Assembly (NCBI GenBank): GCA_001557035.1
Contig: LSKJ01000675.1
Coordinates: forward strand, 1 to 15,706
DNA: 15,706 nt
Origin: Rhodospirillaceae bacterium CCH5-H10
Lineage (GTDB): Bacteria; Pseudomonadota; Alphaproteobacteria; Reyranellales; Reyranellaceae
Direction: 5' to 3'
The notes under the pieces were generated by a model, which searched no databases, was not told the DNA's origin, and saw only the letters and a program-made list of their open reading frames with translations. Positions 1 to 7,314 of the stretch are shown here, piece after piece (the stretch's first letter is position 1; every line of letters starts with the position of its first letter). The position numbers and the translations under genes are program-made.

Positions 1-1
1 G

Positions 2-337
2 GTCCGCACCGCGCTCAAGGACGTGCTCGACGCCTTCGCCCATGGCGACGTAGCCAAGGCCCGCGACGTGTGGGAGCGCGACGAGGAAATCGACCAGGTC
101 TACACCGGCCTGTTCCGCGAACTGCTGACCTACATGATGGAGGATCCGCGCACGATCACCGCGTGCACGCATCTCATGTTCATGGCCAAGAACATCGAGC
201 GCGCCGGCGATCACGTCACAAACATCGCCGAGCTGGTGAGCTTCCGCTCGACCGGCCACGGCTTCGACGAGGCTCGGCCGAAGGGTAGTGCCGCGATCTA
301 CGCCACGCCGGATGCTCCGGCGGGGACCGCGCCGTGA
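2..337 (+). CDS. phoU: PhoU, phosphate-signalling regulator (3' part only)
   Basis: This is the C-terminal 111 residues of PhoU; the 5' end lies before the window and the frame is open from base 2. PhoU links the Pst phosphate transporter to the PhoR/PhoB two-component system and keeps the Pho regulon off when phosphate is plentiful. The visible part is the second three-helix bundle, with the family's conserved run NIERAGDHVTNIAE, an Asp/Glu-rich metal-binding helix, and the helix beginning RDVWERDEEIDQVY. After that helix comes a variable tail rich in Ala, Pro and Gly. The stop codon TGA overlaps the GTG start of phoB, which fits the usual pst-phoU-phoB order and translational coupling. The family call is firm. 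Whether the upstream pst genes are present cannot be seen. Confidence 0.93.
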   Translation, partial: VRTALKDVLDAFAHGDVAKARDVWERDEEIDQVYTGLFRELLTYMMEDPRTITACTHLMFMAKNIERAGDHVTNIAELVSFRSTGHGFDEARPKGSAAIYATPDAPAGTAP

Positions 338-1077
338 CCATGGCTGCCACCAGCCCCTCGCGCCGCGATGCGCAGGCCGCGTCGATGAAGCCGCACGTGC
401 TGATCGTCGAGGACGAGACGGCGCTGGTCGAGCTGCTGCGCTACAATCTCGAACAGTCGGGCTTCAGGGTCGCCGTCGCCTACGACGGCGAGGAGGCGCT
501 GCGCTCCGTCCAGGAGGACGTGCCCGACCTCATCCTGCTCGACTGGATGCTGCCGCTGATGTCGGGCATCGAGGTCTGCCGCCAGCTGCGCCGCCAGACG
601 TCGACCGCCAACGTGCCGATCATCATGCTGACGGCGCGCGGCGAGGAGGGCGATCGCGTGCGCGGCCTCGACGCCGGCGCCGACGATTATGTGCCCAAGC
701 CGTTCTCGCCCACCGAGCTGGTAGCGCGAATCCGCGCGGTGCTGCGGCGCATCCGCCCCGCGCTGGCCGACGAGGCCTTGTCCTACGCCGACATCGTGAT
801 GGACCTGGTGGCGCACCGCGTGACGCGGGGCGGCAAGCCGCTGCATCTGGGGCCGACCGAGTTCCGCCTGCTGCGCCATTTCATGGAGCATCCGGGCCGC
901 GTCTTCTCGCGCGAACAGCTGCTCGACTCGGTGTGGGGCAAGGACGTCTATGTCGAGGCCCGCACCGTCGACGTCCACATCCGCCGCCTGCGCATCGCGC
1001 TGAACAGCGAGAACCACGCCGACGTGATCCGTACCGTCCGGGCCGCGGGCTACGCGCTGGACTCCACGCCGGGCTGA
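334..1077 (+). CDS. phoB: PhoB, phosphate-regulon response regulator
   Basis: This OmpR/PhoB-type response regulator activates phosphate-starvation genes when phosphorylated by PhoR. Numbering from the GTG at 334, the receiver domain spans about residues 20-137 with acidic residues E26-D27, the phosphoacceptor D70 in LLDWMLP, T100 and K122. The winged-helix DNA-binding domain follows from about 150 to 245 (HLGPTEFRLL, GRVFSREQLLDSVWG, ARTVDVHIRRLR). The GTG overlaps the phoU stop as GTGA and has a GGGGA run about 7 bases upstream. An internal ATG at 385 would give 230 residues beginning MKPHVLIVEDE, the usual PhoB length and N-terminus, so the first 17 residues are doubtful. A Pro replaces the common Thr before K122. 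A strong terminator follows at 1227-1260. Identity is nearly certain; the start is open. Confidence 0.95.
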   Translation: MTMAATSPSRRDAQAASMKPHVLIVEDETALVELLRYNLEQSGFRVAVAYDGEEALRSVQEDVPDLILLDWMLPLMSGIEVCRQLRRQTSTANVPIIMLTARGEEGDRVRGLDAGADDYVPKPFSPTELVARIRAVLRRIRPALADEALSYADIVMDLVAHRVTRGGKPLHLGPTEFRLLRHFMEHPGRVFSREQLLDSVWGKDVYVEARTVDVHIRRLRIALNSENHADVIRTVRAAGYALDSTPG

Positions 1078-1226
1078 CGCGCCCGGTTTTCCACACGGTC
1101 CTTAACGGTTCTGTAGCGTCCGGCGCCTAGACAGGCTGTGCCTGTTCCGCGCCGGCGACCCCACGCCCCGCATCGGAACGGGCCGGTTCCCCGGCTCGGC
1201 CCCGATACCCGCAGCCGATCTACTGA

Positions 1227-1260
1227 CCCCTCCTTCCGTCAGGAAGGAGGGGTTTCTTTT
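1227..1260 (+). terminator. Intrinsic terminator of phoU-phoB
   Basis: A perfect 11-bp stem (CCCCTCCTTCC at 1227-1237 with its complement at 1242-1252) closes a GTCA loop and is followed directly by TTTCTTTT at 1253-1260. This is a textbook Rho-independent terminator on the plus strand. It overlaps the 3' end of ampG on the other strand: the ampG stop codon (complement of 1239-1241) begins in the loop. There is no T-run in the minus direction, so it is probably one-way. A small 6-bp hairpin (ACAGGC/GCCTGT, 1131-1145) without a T-run lies between phoB and this site. Confidence 0.92.
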
Positions 1261-2630
1261 GCGAAGTAGCGGCGGACGATCACCGCCAGCACCAGCGCCG
1301 GCAGGCCGAGCAGGGCGGTGTAGACGAAGAAGATCGCGTAGCCGCCGAACTTGTGGGTGGCGGAAAATTCTTCCTGGAGCTTGTCGACGACCCATCCCGA
1401 GGAGCCGCCGAGCAGCTTGCCGGGCAGGGTCATGATCGAGGTGAACAACGCGTACTGCGTCGCCGTATAGGCGGTGTTGGTGAGGCCCGACAGGAAGGCG
1501 ATGAAGATCGAGCCCGACATGCCGCCCACCAGGTTGTCGACGCTGATGGCGATGGTGAGGATCATGAGGTCGGGCTGGCCGACCCAAGCGAGCCACGAGA
1601 AGGTGAGATTGCTCGCGGCGATCAGGAACACCGCCGGCGCCAGCAGGCGCGCCGCGCCGACGCGAAACACCAGGGCGCCACCCAGCAGCGCGCCCAGGAT
1701 CGTCATGACGAACCCGTAGATCTTGGAGACGTCGGCGATCTGGTCCTTGCTGAAACCCATGTCGATGTAGAACGGGTTCGCCATCACGCCCATGGCGATG
1801 TCCGACAGCCTGAACAGGCCGATGAACAACAGCAGCAGCAGGGCCATCCAGCCGTATCGCGCGAAGAAGTCGACGAACGGGCAGACGATGGCGCCATAGA
1901 CGAAGATCAGCGCCTTGCGCGACCAGTCCGGCATCGATCCGAGACCGGCGGCGAAGGTGGCGACCTTGCCTTCGAGTTCGGTCGTGCCGGTCGATGCGCG
2001 CCGTTCGGGTTCCGAGATCAGGAGGGTCGTCGCAATGCCGACGAGCCCGAGCGCTGCCATGGTCTGGTAGGCGGCGGTCCACGAGACGAACTGCGCCACA
2101 TAGAGCGCGCCGGCGCCGGCGGCGAGAACGGCGATGCGATAACCCAACTGGTAGGTCGCGGCCGTCGCGCCCTGCAGGCTGGCATCCGTCGACTCGATGC
2201 GGAGGGCGTCGAGTGCGATATCCTGCGTCGCGGACGAAAAGGCGACGACCAGCGCGAACACGACCATCCACCACAGGTCGGTGCGCGGGTCGCAGAAGGC
2301 CATGGCGAGCAGGCCGCCCGCGATGCCGGTCTGGGCGAGCAGCATCCACGCGCGCCGGCGGCCGAGCCATCTCGTGAGCAGCGGCAGCGGCACGCGATCG
2401 ACGACCGGCGACCACACGAACTTGAAGGAGTAGGTGATGCCGATCCAGCTGATGAAGCCGATCGCGGTCCGGCTGATGCCGTACTCGCGCAGCCACGCCG
2501 AGAGCGTCGAGAAGACCAGCAGGAACGGCAGCCCGGCCGAGAAGCCGAGGAACAGGAACTGGACGACGCGCGGATGGCGGTAGGTCGCCAGCGACTCGCG
2601 CCAGCCGCGCGCCTGCGCGTCTGAGTTCAT
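1239..2630 (-). CDS. ampG: AmpG-family muropeptide permease (MFS)
   Basis: This inner-membrane major-facilitator protein imports GlcNAc-anhydroMurNAc peptides released during cell-wall turnover into the cytoplasm for recycling; in many Gram-negatives this also feeds the signal for AmpC beta-lactamase induction. The 463 residues are strongly hydrophobic with 12 or more predicted membrane spans. The N-terminal half shows AmpG hallmarks: GFSAGLPFLLVFSTLSAWLR (about 29-48), FKFVWSPVVDR (about 69-79), GRRRAWMLLAQ (about 90-100) and SSATQDIALDALRIE in the fourth/fifth span region. The ATG at 2630 has a strong GGAGGGAGG Shine-Dalgarno sequence just upstream. The gene lies 204 bases downstream of the adenosine kinase gene on the same strand, separated by an inverted repeat, so it may have its own promoter. 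Its last codons sit inside the phoB terminator. No ampC or amidase gene is in view. Confidence 0.92.
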   Translation of the reverse strand: MNSDAQARGWRESLATYRHPRVVQFLFLGFSAGLPFLLVFSTLSAWLREYGISRTAIGFISWIGITYSFKFVWSPVVDRVPLPLLTRWLGRRRAWMLLAQTGIAGGLLAMAFCDPRTDLWWMVVFALVVAFSSATQDIALDALRIESTDASLQGATAATYQLGYRIAVLAAGAGALYVAQFVSWTAAYQTMAALGLVGIATTLLISEPERRASTGTTELEGKVATFAAGLGSMPDWSRKALIFVYGAIVCPFVDFFARYGWMALLLLLFIGLFRLSDIAMGVMANPFYIDMGFSKDQIADVSKIYGFVMTILGALLGGALVFRVGAARLLAPAVFLIAASNLTFSWLAWVGQPDLMILTIAISVDNLVGGMSGSIFIAFLSGLTNTAYTATQYALFTSIMTLPGKLLGGSSGWVVDKLQEEFSATHKFGGYAIFFVYTALLGLPALVLAVIVRRYFAKETPPS

Positions 2631-2679
2631 GCCTCCCTCCGACCGTTGGCCATCACAGCTGACAACGGGAGAGGAAGAG

Positions 2680-2778
2680 AAGGATCCCTCGCTTCGCTCG
2701 GGATGACACTTTGGGTCGAACTTGCACGATGCGCCGATGCCGAAAACAGTGTCATCCCGAACGAAGTGAGGGATCCTT
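2680..2778. repeat. 31-bp inverted repeat with 37-base spacer, REP-like
   Basis: The arm 2680-2710 begins AAGGATCCCTCGCTTCGCTC and continues GGGATGACACT. It is the reverse complement of 2748-2778 except at two positions (2691 and 2697). The 37 bases between arms are not symmetric. The core (GGATCCCTC-CTTCG-TCGGGATGACA) resembles a short palindromic repeat I recall as scattered in many bacterial genomes between genes. It lies between the end of the adenosine kinase gene and the start of ampG, both on the minus strand. A transcript would fold into a long stable hairpin. No transposase is adjacent. I see no further copy in this window. Confidence 0.75.
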
Positions 2779-2834
2779 GAGTCATGTGCATCGCCCTATG
2801 TAGATTCGGGGAGGTGCCCGCAGGACGGTTTGGT

Positions 2835-3812
2835 TCAAATCAGGCCCTTGAGCGCCTGCTCGGGACGCGCGCCGACATGGGAGATGACCTCGGCGGCGGC
2901 GATGCCGCCCAGGCGCGCGCATTCCGCCAGCGGCTTGCCGTGGGTGAAGCCGAACAGGAAGCCCGCGGCGTAGAGGTCCCCGGCGCCGGTCGTGTCGACG
3001 ACCTTCGCGACGGGCGCGGCCGGCACCTCGTAGGTCTCGCTGCCCTTGATCACCACCGAACCCTTCTCGCTGCGCGTGAGGGCGGCGATCTTGGCCTCCT
3101 TGCGCGCCTCCGCGAGCGCCTCCTCGAAGGTCTCGACCTCGTAGAGCGCTTTGATCTCGGCTTCGTTGCCGAACAGGATGTCGACCTTGTTGCGGACCAG
3201 GTCGCGGAACTCCTCGCGATAGCGATGGACGCAGAAGGAATCCGACAGCGTGATCGAGACCTTGCGGCCGGCGGCGCGCGCCGCGTCAAAGGCCTTGAGC
3301 ACCGCCTCCTTGGCCGCCGGTGCATCCCACAGATAGCCCTCGACATAGGTGACCTGGGCCGAGGCGACGAGCTTGGCGTCGATGTCGGCCGGTCCGAGGC
3401 CGGTGCAGGCGCCGAGATAGGTGTTCATGGTGCGCTGCGCGTCGGGCGTCACCAGGATCAGGCAGCGCGCCGTCGCGGGGCCGTCGGTCGCCGCCGGGGT
3501 CGCGAAGGATACGCCGGTCGCCTTGAGGTCGTGGCCGAACACCTTGCCGAGCTGGTCGTTGCGCACCTTGCCGATATAGGCGCCCTTGCCGCCGAACGAG
3601 GCGATGCCCGCCATCGTGTTGCCGCAGGAGCCGCCGGACATCTCGATGCCGGGGCCCATGCCGTCATAGAGCTGCTCGGCGCGCGCCTCGTCGATCAGCA
3701 TCATGCTGCCTTTTACCAGCCCGTGCTGGCCGAGGAAGGCTTCGTCGGAACGAGCGATGACGTCGACGATGGCGTTGCCGATTCCCAGCACGTCGAAGGG
3801 GGCGGATGTCAT
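2835..3812 (-). CDS. PfkB-family sugar kinase, probable adenosine kinase
   Basis: This 325-residue ribokinase/PfkB-fold kinase most resembles alphaproteobacterial adenosine kinases, which phosphorylate adenosine to AMP with ATP (purine salvage). Seen motifs are the N-terminal FDVLGIGNAIVDVIA (6-20), the GG-containing substrate segment MSGGSCGNTMAGIASFGGKGAYIG split over 58-81, and the C-terminal PfkB signature DTTGAGDLYAAGF (273-285) with the predicted catalytic base D279 and its anion hole. The open frame extends upstream to 3986, but the ATG at 3812 is preferred: it matches the family N-terminus, has GGGAG six bases upstream, and avoids overlap with the dsrE-like gene. It starts 16 bases after that gene and is probably co-transcribed with moeB and dsrE. 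Substrate is inferred from family; other PfkB nucleoside or sugar kinases remain possible. Confidence 0.85.
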   Translation of the reverse strand: MTSAPFDVLGIGNAIVDVIARSDEAFLGQHGLVKGSMMLIDEARAEQLYDGMGPGIEMSGGSCGNTMAGIASFGGKGAYIGKVRNDQLGKVFGHDLKATGVSFATPAATDGPATARCLILVTPDAQRTMNTYLGACTGLGPADIDAKLVASAQVTYVEGYLWDAPAAKEAVLKAFDAARAAGRKVSITLSDSFCVHRYREEFRDLVRNKVDILFGNEAEIKALYEVETFEEALAEARKEAKIAALTRSEKGSVVIKGSETYEVPAAPVAKVVDTTGAGDLYAAGFLFGFTHGKPLAECARLGGIAAAEVISHVGARPEQALKGLI

Positions 3813-3828
3813 GAAGTCTCCCAAAGCG

Positions 3829-4230
3829 TCAAAGTGATACCAGGTGCATGCCCGGCTTGGTCTCTTCCAGCAAGGTGACGATGCCGGCCACCCTGAACGG
3901 TATGTCGGCCCGCAGGCTCGCGCGGTCGATGTCGAGCGATCGCAGGCCCATTTCGCACACGATGAGCCGCGCGCCAAGCTCGACACAGGCCTGCAGCAGC
4001 GTCTCGAAGTCGCCGACTCCGCGCGCGCGGTTGGCGGCGTCGCGATCCCAGTCCTGGAGTGCCGGCGGCGAGCCCTGCAGGGCGCGGATGCCGCCCATGG
4101 TGAAGAACAGCACGGCCGGCTTGTTCACGGCCAGCGCGGCCGCCGCGAGGGCGAGGCCGTAGTGGACGCTCTCGTAATCGTCGGAGCGCAGGATGACCGA
4201 GGTGCCCCCCTCGTTCCGAGCATCGCTCAT
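3829..4230 (-). CDS. DsrE-like sulfur-relay family protein
   Basis: This small soluble 133-residue protein has the DsrE/YchN alpha-beta fold: an N-terminal strand SVILRSDDYESVHYGLALA (11-29), the strand PAVLFFTMGG (38-47), then FETLLQACVELGARLIVCEMG (75-95). Family members bind or pass persulfide sulfur through a conserved cysteine. Here C92, in LIVCEMGLRSLDID, sits where that cysteine is expected; C82 is a second one. The ATG at 4230 overlaps the moeB stop as ATGA, there is no Shine-Dalgarno sequence of its own, and translation is therefore probably coupled to moeB. The frame is open further upstream but only as the antisense-like extension through moeB. The family call is good; the partner and substrate are unknown, although pairing with a MoeB-type sulfur-activating enzyme suggests sulfur transfer. 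Confidence 0.8.
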   Translation of the reverse strand: MSDARNEGGTSVILRSDDYESVHYGLALAAAALAVNKPAVLFFTMGGIRALQGSPPALQDWDRDAANRARGVGDFETLLQACVELGARLIVCEMGLRSLDIDRASLRADIPFRVAGIVTLLEETKPGMHLVSL

Positions 4231-5003
4231 GCGGCGGAGCCACAGGTCGGGCAATCGGCCCGCTTGCCGACCGTCAGCGTCTCGAAGGAGGCATTGAGCG
4301 CGTCGTACATCAGCAGCGATCCCGACAGCGAGCGGCCGACGCCCAGGATCTCCTTCACCACCTCGGTGGCCTGCAGGGTTCCCAGGGTCCCGGCCAGCGC
4401 GCCCAGCACACCGGCCTGCGCGCAGCTCGGCACGGCGTCTTCCGAGGGCGCCGCGGGAAAGAGGCAGCGCAGGCAGGGATGGCCGGCACCCTGCCATGCC
4501 TTGTAGGTCGAGATCTGTCCGTCGAAGCGCAGGATGGCGGCCGACACCAGCGTCTTCCTCAGCGTGAAGCAGACGTCGTTCAGCAGGTAGCGCGTGGCGA
4601 AGTTGTCGCTCCCGTCGGCCACCAGGTCGTAGTCCGCGATGATGCGTCCGGCATTGTCGGCGGTGAGACGCTCGTCGTGCGCCTGTACGCGCACCTCGGG
4701 GTTTATGTCCTGCAGCGCCCGTTTCGCGCTCTCGACCTTGGAGATGCCCACGTCGGACGTGCGGTGGATCACCTGGCGCTGCAGGTTCGAGAGATCGACC
4801 GTGTCGTGGTCGATCACACCCAGCGTGCCGATACCGGCCGCGGCCAGATACTGCAGGAGGGGTGCGCCGAGGCCGCCGGCGCCGACCACCAGGACTTTCG
4901 CCGCGACGAGCTTCGACTGGCCGATGCCGCCGATCTCCGCGAGCACGATATGTCGCGCGTAGCGGCGGATCTGCGTTTCCGACAGGGCAGGTAGCGACGT
5001 CAT
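4227..5003 (-). CDS. moeB: MoeB/ThiF-family adenylyltransferase (HesA/MoeB/ThiF E1-like)
   Basis: This 258-residue E1-like enzyme adenylates the C-terminal Gly-Gly of a small sulfur-carrier protein (MoaD in molybdopterin synthesis, or ThiS in thiamine synthesis). Visible features are the N-terminal helix IRRYARHIVLAEIGGIGQ, the ATP-binding GAGGLGAP (41-48), DLSNLQRQ (70-77), the active-site ADGSDN (129-134), the conserved cysteine in SCAQAGVLG (C194), and two zinc-binding pairs CLRC (177-180) and CPTC (251-254). There is no C-terminal rhodanese domain, unlike the larger MoeB/MOCS3 proteins. The frame continues upstream to 5234, but the ATG at 5003 gives the family N-terminus and avoids the divergent transporter gene. 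The downstream dsrE-like gene overlaps by 4 bases. MoeB is the best name; ThiF activity cannot be excluded. Confidence 0.88.
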   Translation of the reverse strand: MTSLPALSETQIRRYARHIVLAEIGGIGQSKLVAAKVLVVGAGGLGAPLLQYLAAAGIGTLGVIDHDTVDLSNLQRQVIHRTSDVGISKVESAKRALQDINPEVRVQAHDERLTADNAGRIIADYDLVADGSDNFATRYLLNDVCFTLRKTLVSAAILRFDGQISTYKAWQGAGHPCLRCLFPAAPSEDAVPSCAQAGVLGALAGTLGTLQATEVVKEILGVGRSLSGSLLMYDALNASFETLTVGKRADCPTCGSAA

Positions 5004-5017
5004 GGTCCGCTTATAGC
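5004..5017 (-). promoter_or_regulatory. Possible -10 element of a leaderless moeB promoter
   Basis: On the minus strand TATAAG (complement of 5010-5015) is followed by CGGACC and then the moeB ATG, so the predicted transcript would begin at or next to the start codon. moeB has no clear Shine-Dalgarno sequence, which agrees with a leaderless message. No convincing -35 hexamer is seen at 16-18 bases. The divergent transporter gene starts only 31 bases away. Confidence 0.3.
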
Positions 5018-5034
5018 ATGGGACCCGGTGCCCA

Positions 5035-6270
5035 ATGCCTGTATCAGCGAGCCCGATGACCTCCACCCCGAACCCGATCCGCCCGTCGCTCACGCCGGCG
5101 CTTCTCGTCCTGCTCGCGCTGCTGTCGTCGTTCACGCCGCTGTCGATCGACATGTACCTGCCGGCGCTGCCGGTGATCGCCGTCGACCTGCGCGGCACCG
5201 CGGGCGACATCCAGCTCACTTTGTCGGCCTTCATGATCGCCTTCGGGCTGGGCCAGATCTTCTACGGGCCGGCGGGCGACCGGTTCGGCCGGCGTCCGGT
5301 TATCCTGCTCGGACTGGCGGTCTATGTCGTGGCCAGCGTCGGCTGCGCCTTCTCCGCCGAGGCCGCGCACCTGATCGGCCTGCGCCTGCTGCAGGGGCTG
5401 GCGGCCTGCGGTGGCGTCGTGCTGGCGCGCACGATGGTGCGCGATCTCGCCGAGAAGGACCAGGCGGCGCGGGCCATGTCGCTGATGATGGCCTGCACCT
5501 CGATCGCGCCGATGCTGGCGCCGCTGATCGGCGGCCAGATCCTGTGGTTCCTGGGCTGGCGGGCGATCTTCTGGGTACTGGCCGGCATCGGACTGCTGGC
5601 GCTGGTCCTGGCCTATATCCGCCTGCCCGAGACGCTGCGGCCGGAATATCGCCAGCCGCTCGTCCTGTCGGCGATCCTGAAGCGCTTCGGCGAGCTGTTC
5701 CGGCATCGCGCCTTCATGGGCTACGCCTTCACCAGCTCGTTCATGTTCGCCGCGCTGCTGTCGTTCCTCTCGGGCTCGCCCTTCGTCTTCATCGAGCGCT
5801 ACGGTATCGCGCCGCGCGCCTACGGCTTCGTCTTCGGCGGGATGGTGGTCTTCATGACCGTGGGCAGCCTCCTGAACGCGAAGTTCGCGCCGGTGTTCGG
5901 CGCCGGCAAGATCCTGCGCTACGCCGTGTGGGTCCCGGCGATCACCGGGCCGACGGCGATGGTGCTGGGCTGGATCGAGGCGCGCTACGGCACGATCGGC
6001 ATCTGGCCGTTCTTCCTCTGCTTCGCGCCGCAGATCGCGACCATCAGCCTGATCGGCCCCAACTCGATGGCGATGGCGCTGCAACGCTATCCGCACATGG
6101 CGGGCACGGCCTCGTCATTGATGGGCGTCATGCAGTTCGGCCTGGGCGCGGCGTTCGGCGCCGTCGTCGGCCAGACGTTCGACGGCACCATCGCGCCGAT
6201 GACGACGGCGATGGGCATCGCCGGCATCCTCTGCCTCGTCTCACACCGCGCGCTGGTAAGACGCGGTTAA
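5035..6270 (+). CDS. Bcr/CflA-family multidrug efflux MFS transporter
   Basis: This 411-residue inner-membrane drug/proton antiporter is of the DHA1 Bcr/CflA type, the group that exports bicyclomycin, chloramphenicol, sulfonamides or other small molecules. The sequence shows about 12 hydrophobic spans. The first span has SSFTPLSIDMYLPALPVIA (31-49), a hallmark of this subfamily. The MFS motif A loop GPAGDRFGRRPVI is at 78-90, and the RLLQGLAACGGVVLARTMVRD segment follows in span 4. The ATG at 5035 is the longest start; an ATG at 5056 (MTSTPNPIRPS) is equally plausible, and neither has a strong Shine-Dalgarno sequence. It is divergent from moeB with a very short gap. Its TAA stop shares TTAA with the stop of the convergent WD40 gene. 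The substrate is unknown. Confidence 0.88.
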   Translation: MPVSASPMTSTPNPIRPSLTPALLVLLALLSSFTPLSIDMYLPALPVIAVDLRGTAGDIQLTLSAFMIAFGLGQIFYGPAGDRFGRRPVILLGLAVYVVASVGCAFSAEAAHLIGLRLLQGLAACGGVVLARTMVRDLAEKDQAARAMSLMMACTSIAPMLAPLIGGQILWFLGWRAIFWVLAGIGLLALVLAYIRLPETLRPEYRQPLVLSAILKRFGELFRHRAFMGYAFTSSFMFAALLSFLSGSPFVFIERYGIAPRAYGFVFGGMVVFMTVGSLLNAKFAPVFGAGKILRYAVWVPAITGPTAMVLGWIEARYGTIGIWPFFLCFAPQIATISLIGPNSMAMALQRYPHMAGTASSLMGVMQFGLGAAFGAVVGQTFDGTIAPMTTAMGIAGILCLVSHRALVRRG

Positions 6271-7310
6271 CGCCGCAGGTCGATCGTCAGAAGGTCGCCG
6301 CGATCGTTGCCGACGGCCAGTCTGAAGCCGTCGGGCGACCAGGCGAGGCAGGTGATCGCGGCACCGTCGGCCATCTTCAGGACCACCGAGCGCCTGGTGC
6401 GGATGTCGCCGAGTTGCAGCTCGCCCGAATCGTAGCCGCCGGCCACGAATCCTTCGAACTGGTGGGCGGCGACGACCGTCATGAGGCCGGCACCCTCTTC
6501 GCCGAACTGCAGAGGCGGCTTGCCCTCGGGGCCCTTGCCGGAGAATGGCCAGGCGGTGAAGACGGGCTGCGAGGAGGTGTAGAGGAAGCGCGCGTCGGCG
6601 GTCCACGACAGCGACTTCACCTTGGCGGGATAGCCCTGCATGCGCATGTCGGTGGCCTGCGCCACGCGCCAGACGTGGATGTCGTTTTCCTGCGTGCCGG
6701 TGGCGATGAACTTGCCATCGGTGCTCCAGCGCAGCGCCACGTGGCTGCCCTGCCAGGCGAAGCGGCGCGGTGGCAGGGCGACGTCCTTGCTCAGGCTCCA
6801 CACGGTGATGCCGCCGTAATGCGCGCAGGCGACGCGGCTGCCGTCCTTGCTGAAGTCGAGGCCGGCCACCGTGCTCGGATGCGGGCCGAACTCGCGGACC
6901 TCGCCGTCGCGGAACAGGAACATGCTCTTGCCGGCCGCCGCGGCGACCGCGCCCGACTTGTGGGCGACGAGATGCTCGATCCACTTGCCCTTCTGCGCCA
7001 GCAACTCCGTCGCCGTGCCGTCGGCCGCAATGCGCAGCACGCGGCCATCGTCGCCGCCGCTCACGAAACCGTCGCCCGCCGGATCGCCGACCAGCGACAG
7101 CACGACGCCCTTGTGCAGCGGCGCGGCCGCCTCGGGCACGGCTGCCTTGATGTCGGCAGGCAGGAGGCGGACCTGGCCGTCGCCCAGCGCGAAGGCGACG
7201 GTGGTGGCGTCGCGGCTGAAGGCACAGGCGGCGACGGGGGCGTCGGTGGCGACGGAGCGGGACGGTGGCAGCGTCTGCTGCCAGGCCGGATTGGCGAGAT
7301 CGATCTTCAC
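6267..7310 (-). CDS. WD40-repeat beta-propeller protein
   Basis: This 347-residue protein is built of degenerate WD40 repeats, roughly at residues 27-51, 66-93, 145-171, 189-214, 230-254, 276-302 and 317-344, enough for one seven-bladed propeller. Repeat cores are seen as DFSKDGSRVACAHYGGITVW, STDGKFIATGTQENDIHVW and SPDGFRLAVGNDRGDLLTID. No signal peptide, membrane span or catalytic domain is visible, so it is probably a cytoplasmic scaffold. It starts with GTG only 4 bases after the cobW-type gene and is almost certainly in that operon, which suggests a helper role for the metal-trafficking GTPase. That link is inference; the partner is not shown by the sequence. The 3' end overlaps the stop codon of the convergent efflux gene by 4 bases. 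Confidence 0.8.
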   Translation of the reverse strand: MKIDLANPAWQQTLPPSRSVATDAPVAACAFSRDATTVAFALGDGQVRLLPADIKAAVPEAAAPLHKGVVLSLVGDPAGDGFVSGGDDGRVLRIAADGTATELLAQKGKWIEHLVAHKSGAVAAAAGKSMFLFRDGEVREFGPHPSTVAGLDFSKDGSRVACAHYGGITVWSLSKDVALPPRRFAWQGSHVALRWSTDGKFIATGTQENDIHVWRVAQATDMRMQGYPAKVKSLSWTADARFLYTSSQPVFTAWPFSGKGPEGKPPLQFGEEGAGLMTVVAAHQFEGFVAGGYDSGELQLGDIRTRRSVVLKMADGAAITCLAWSPDGFRLAVGNDRGDLLTIDLRR

Positions 7311-7314
7311 GGTC

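Noticed and set aside
1182..1195. GCCGG-TTCC-CCGGC hairpin between phoB and ampG as an ampG terminator
   Set aside because: The stem is only 5 bp with no T-run on either strand; such pairs are common by chance at this base composition.
1353..2624. A 423-codon plus-strand open frame opposite ampG
   Set aside because: It mirrors the ampG codons, is highly charged with low-complexity Glu/Gln/Arg runs, and carries no known fold.
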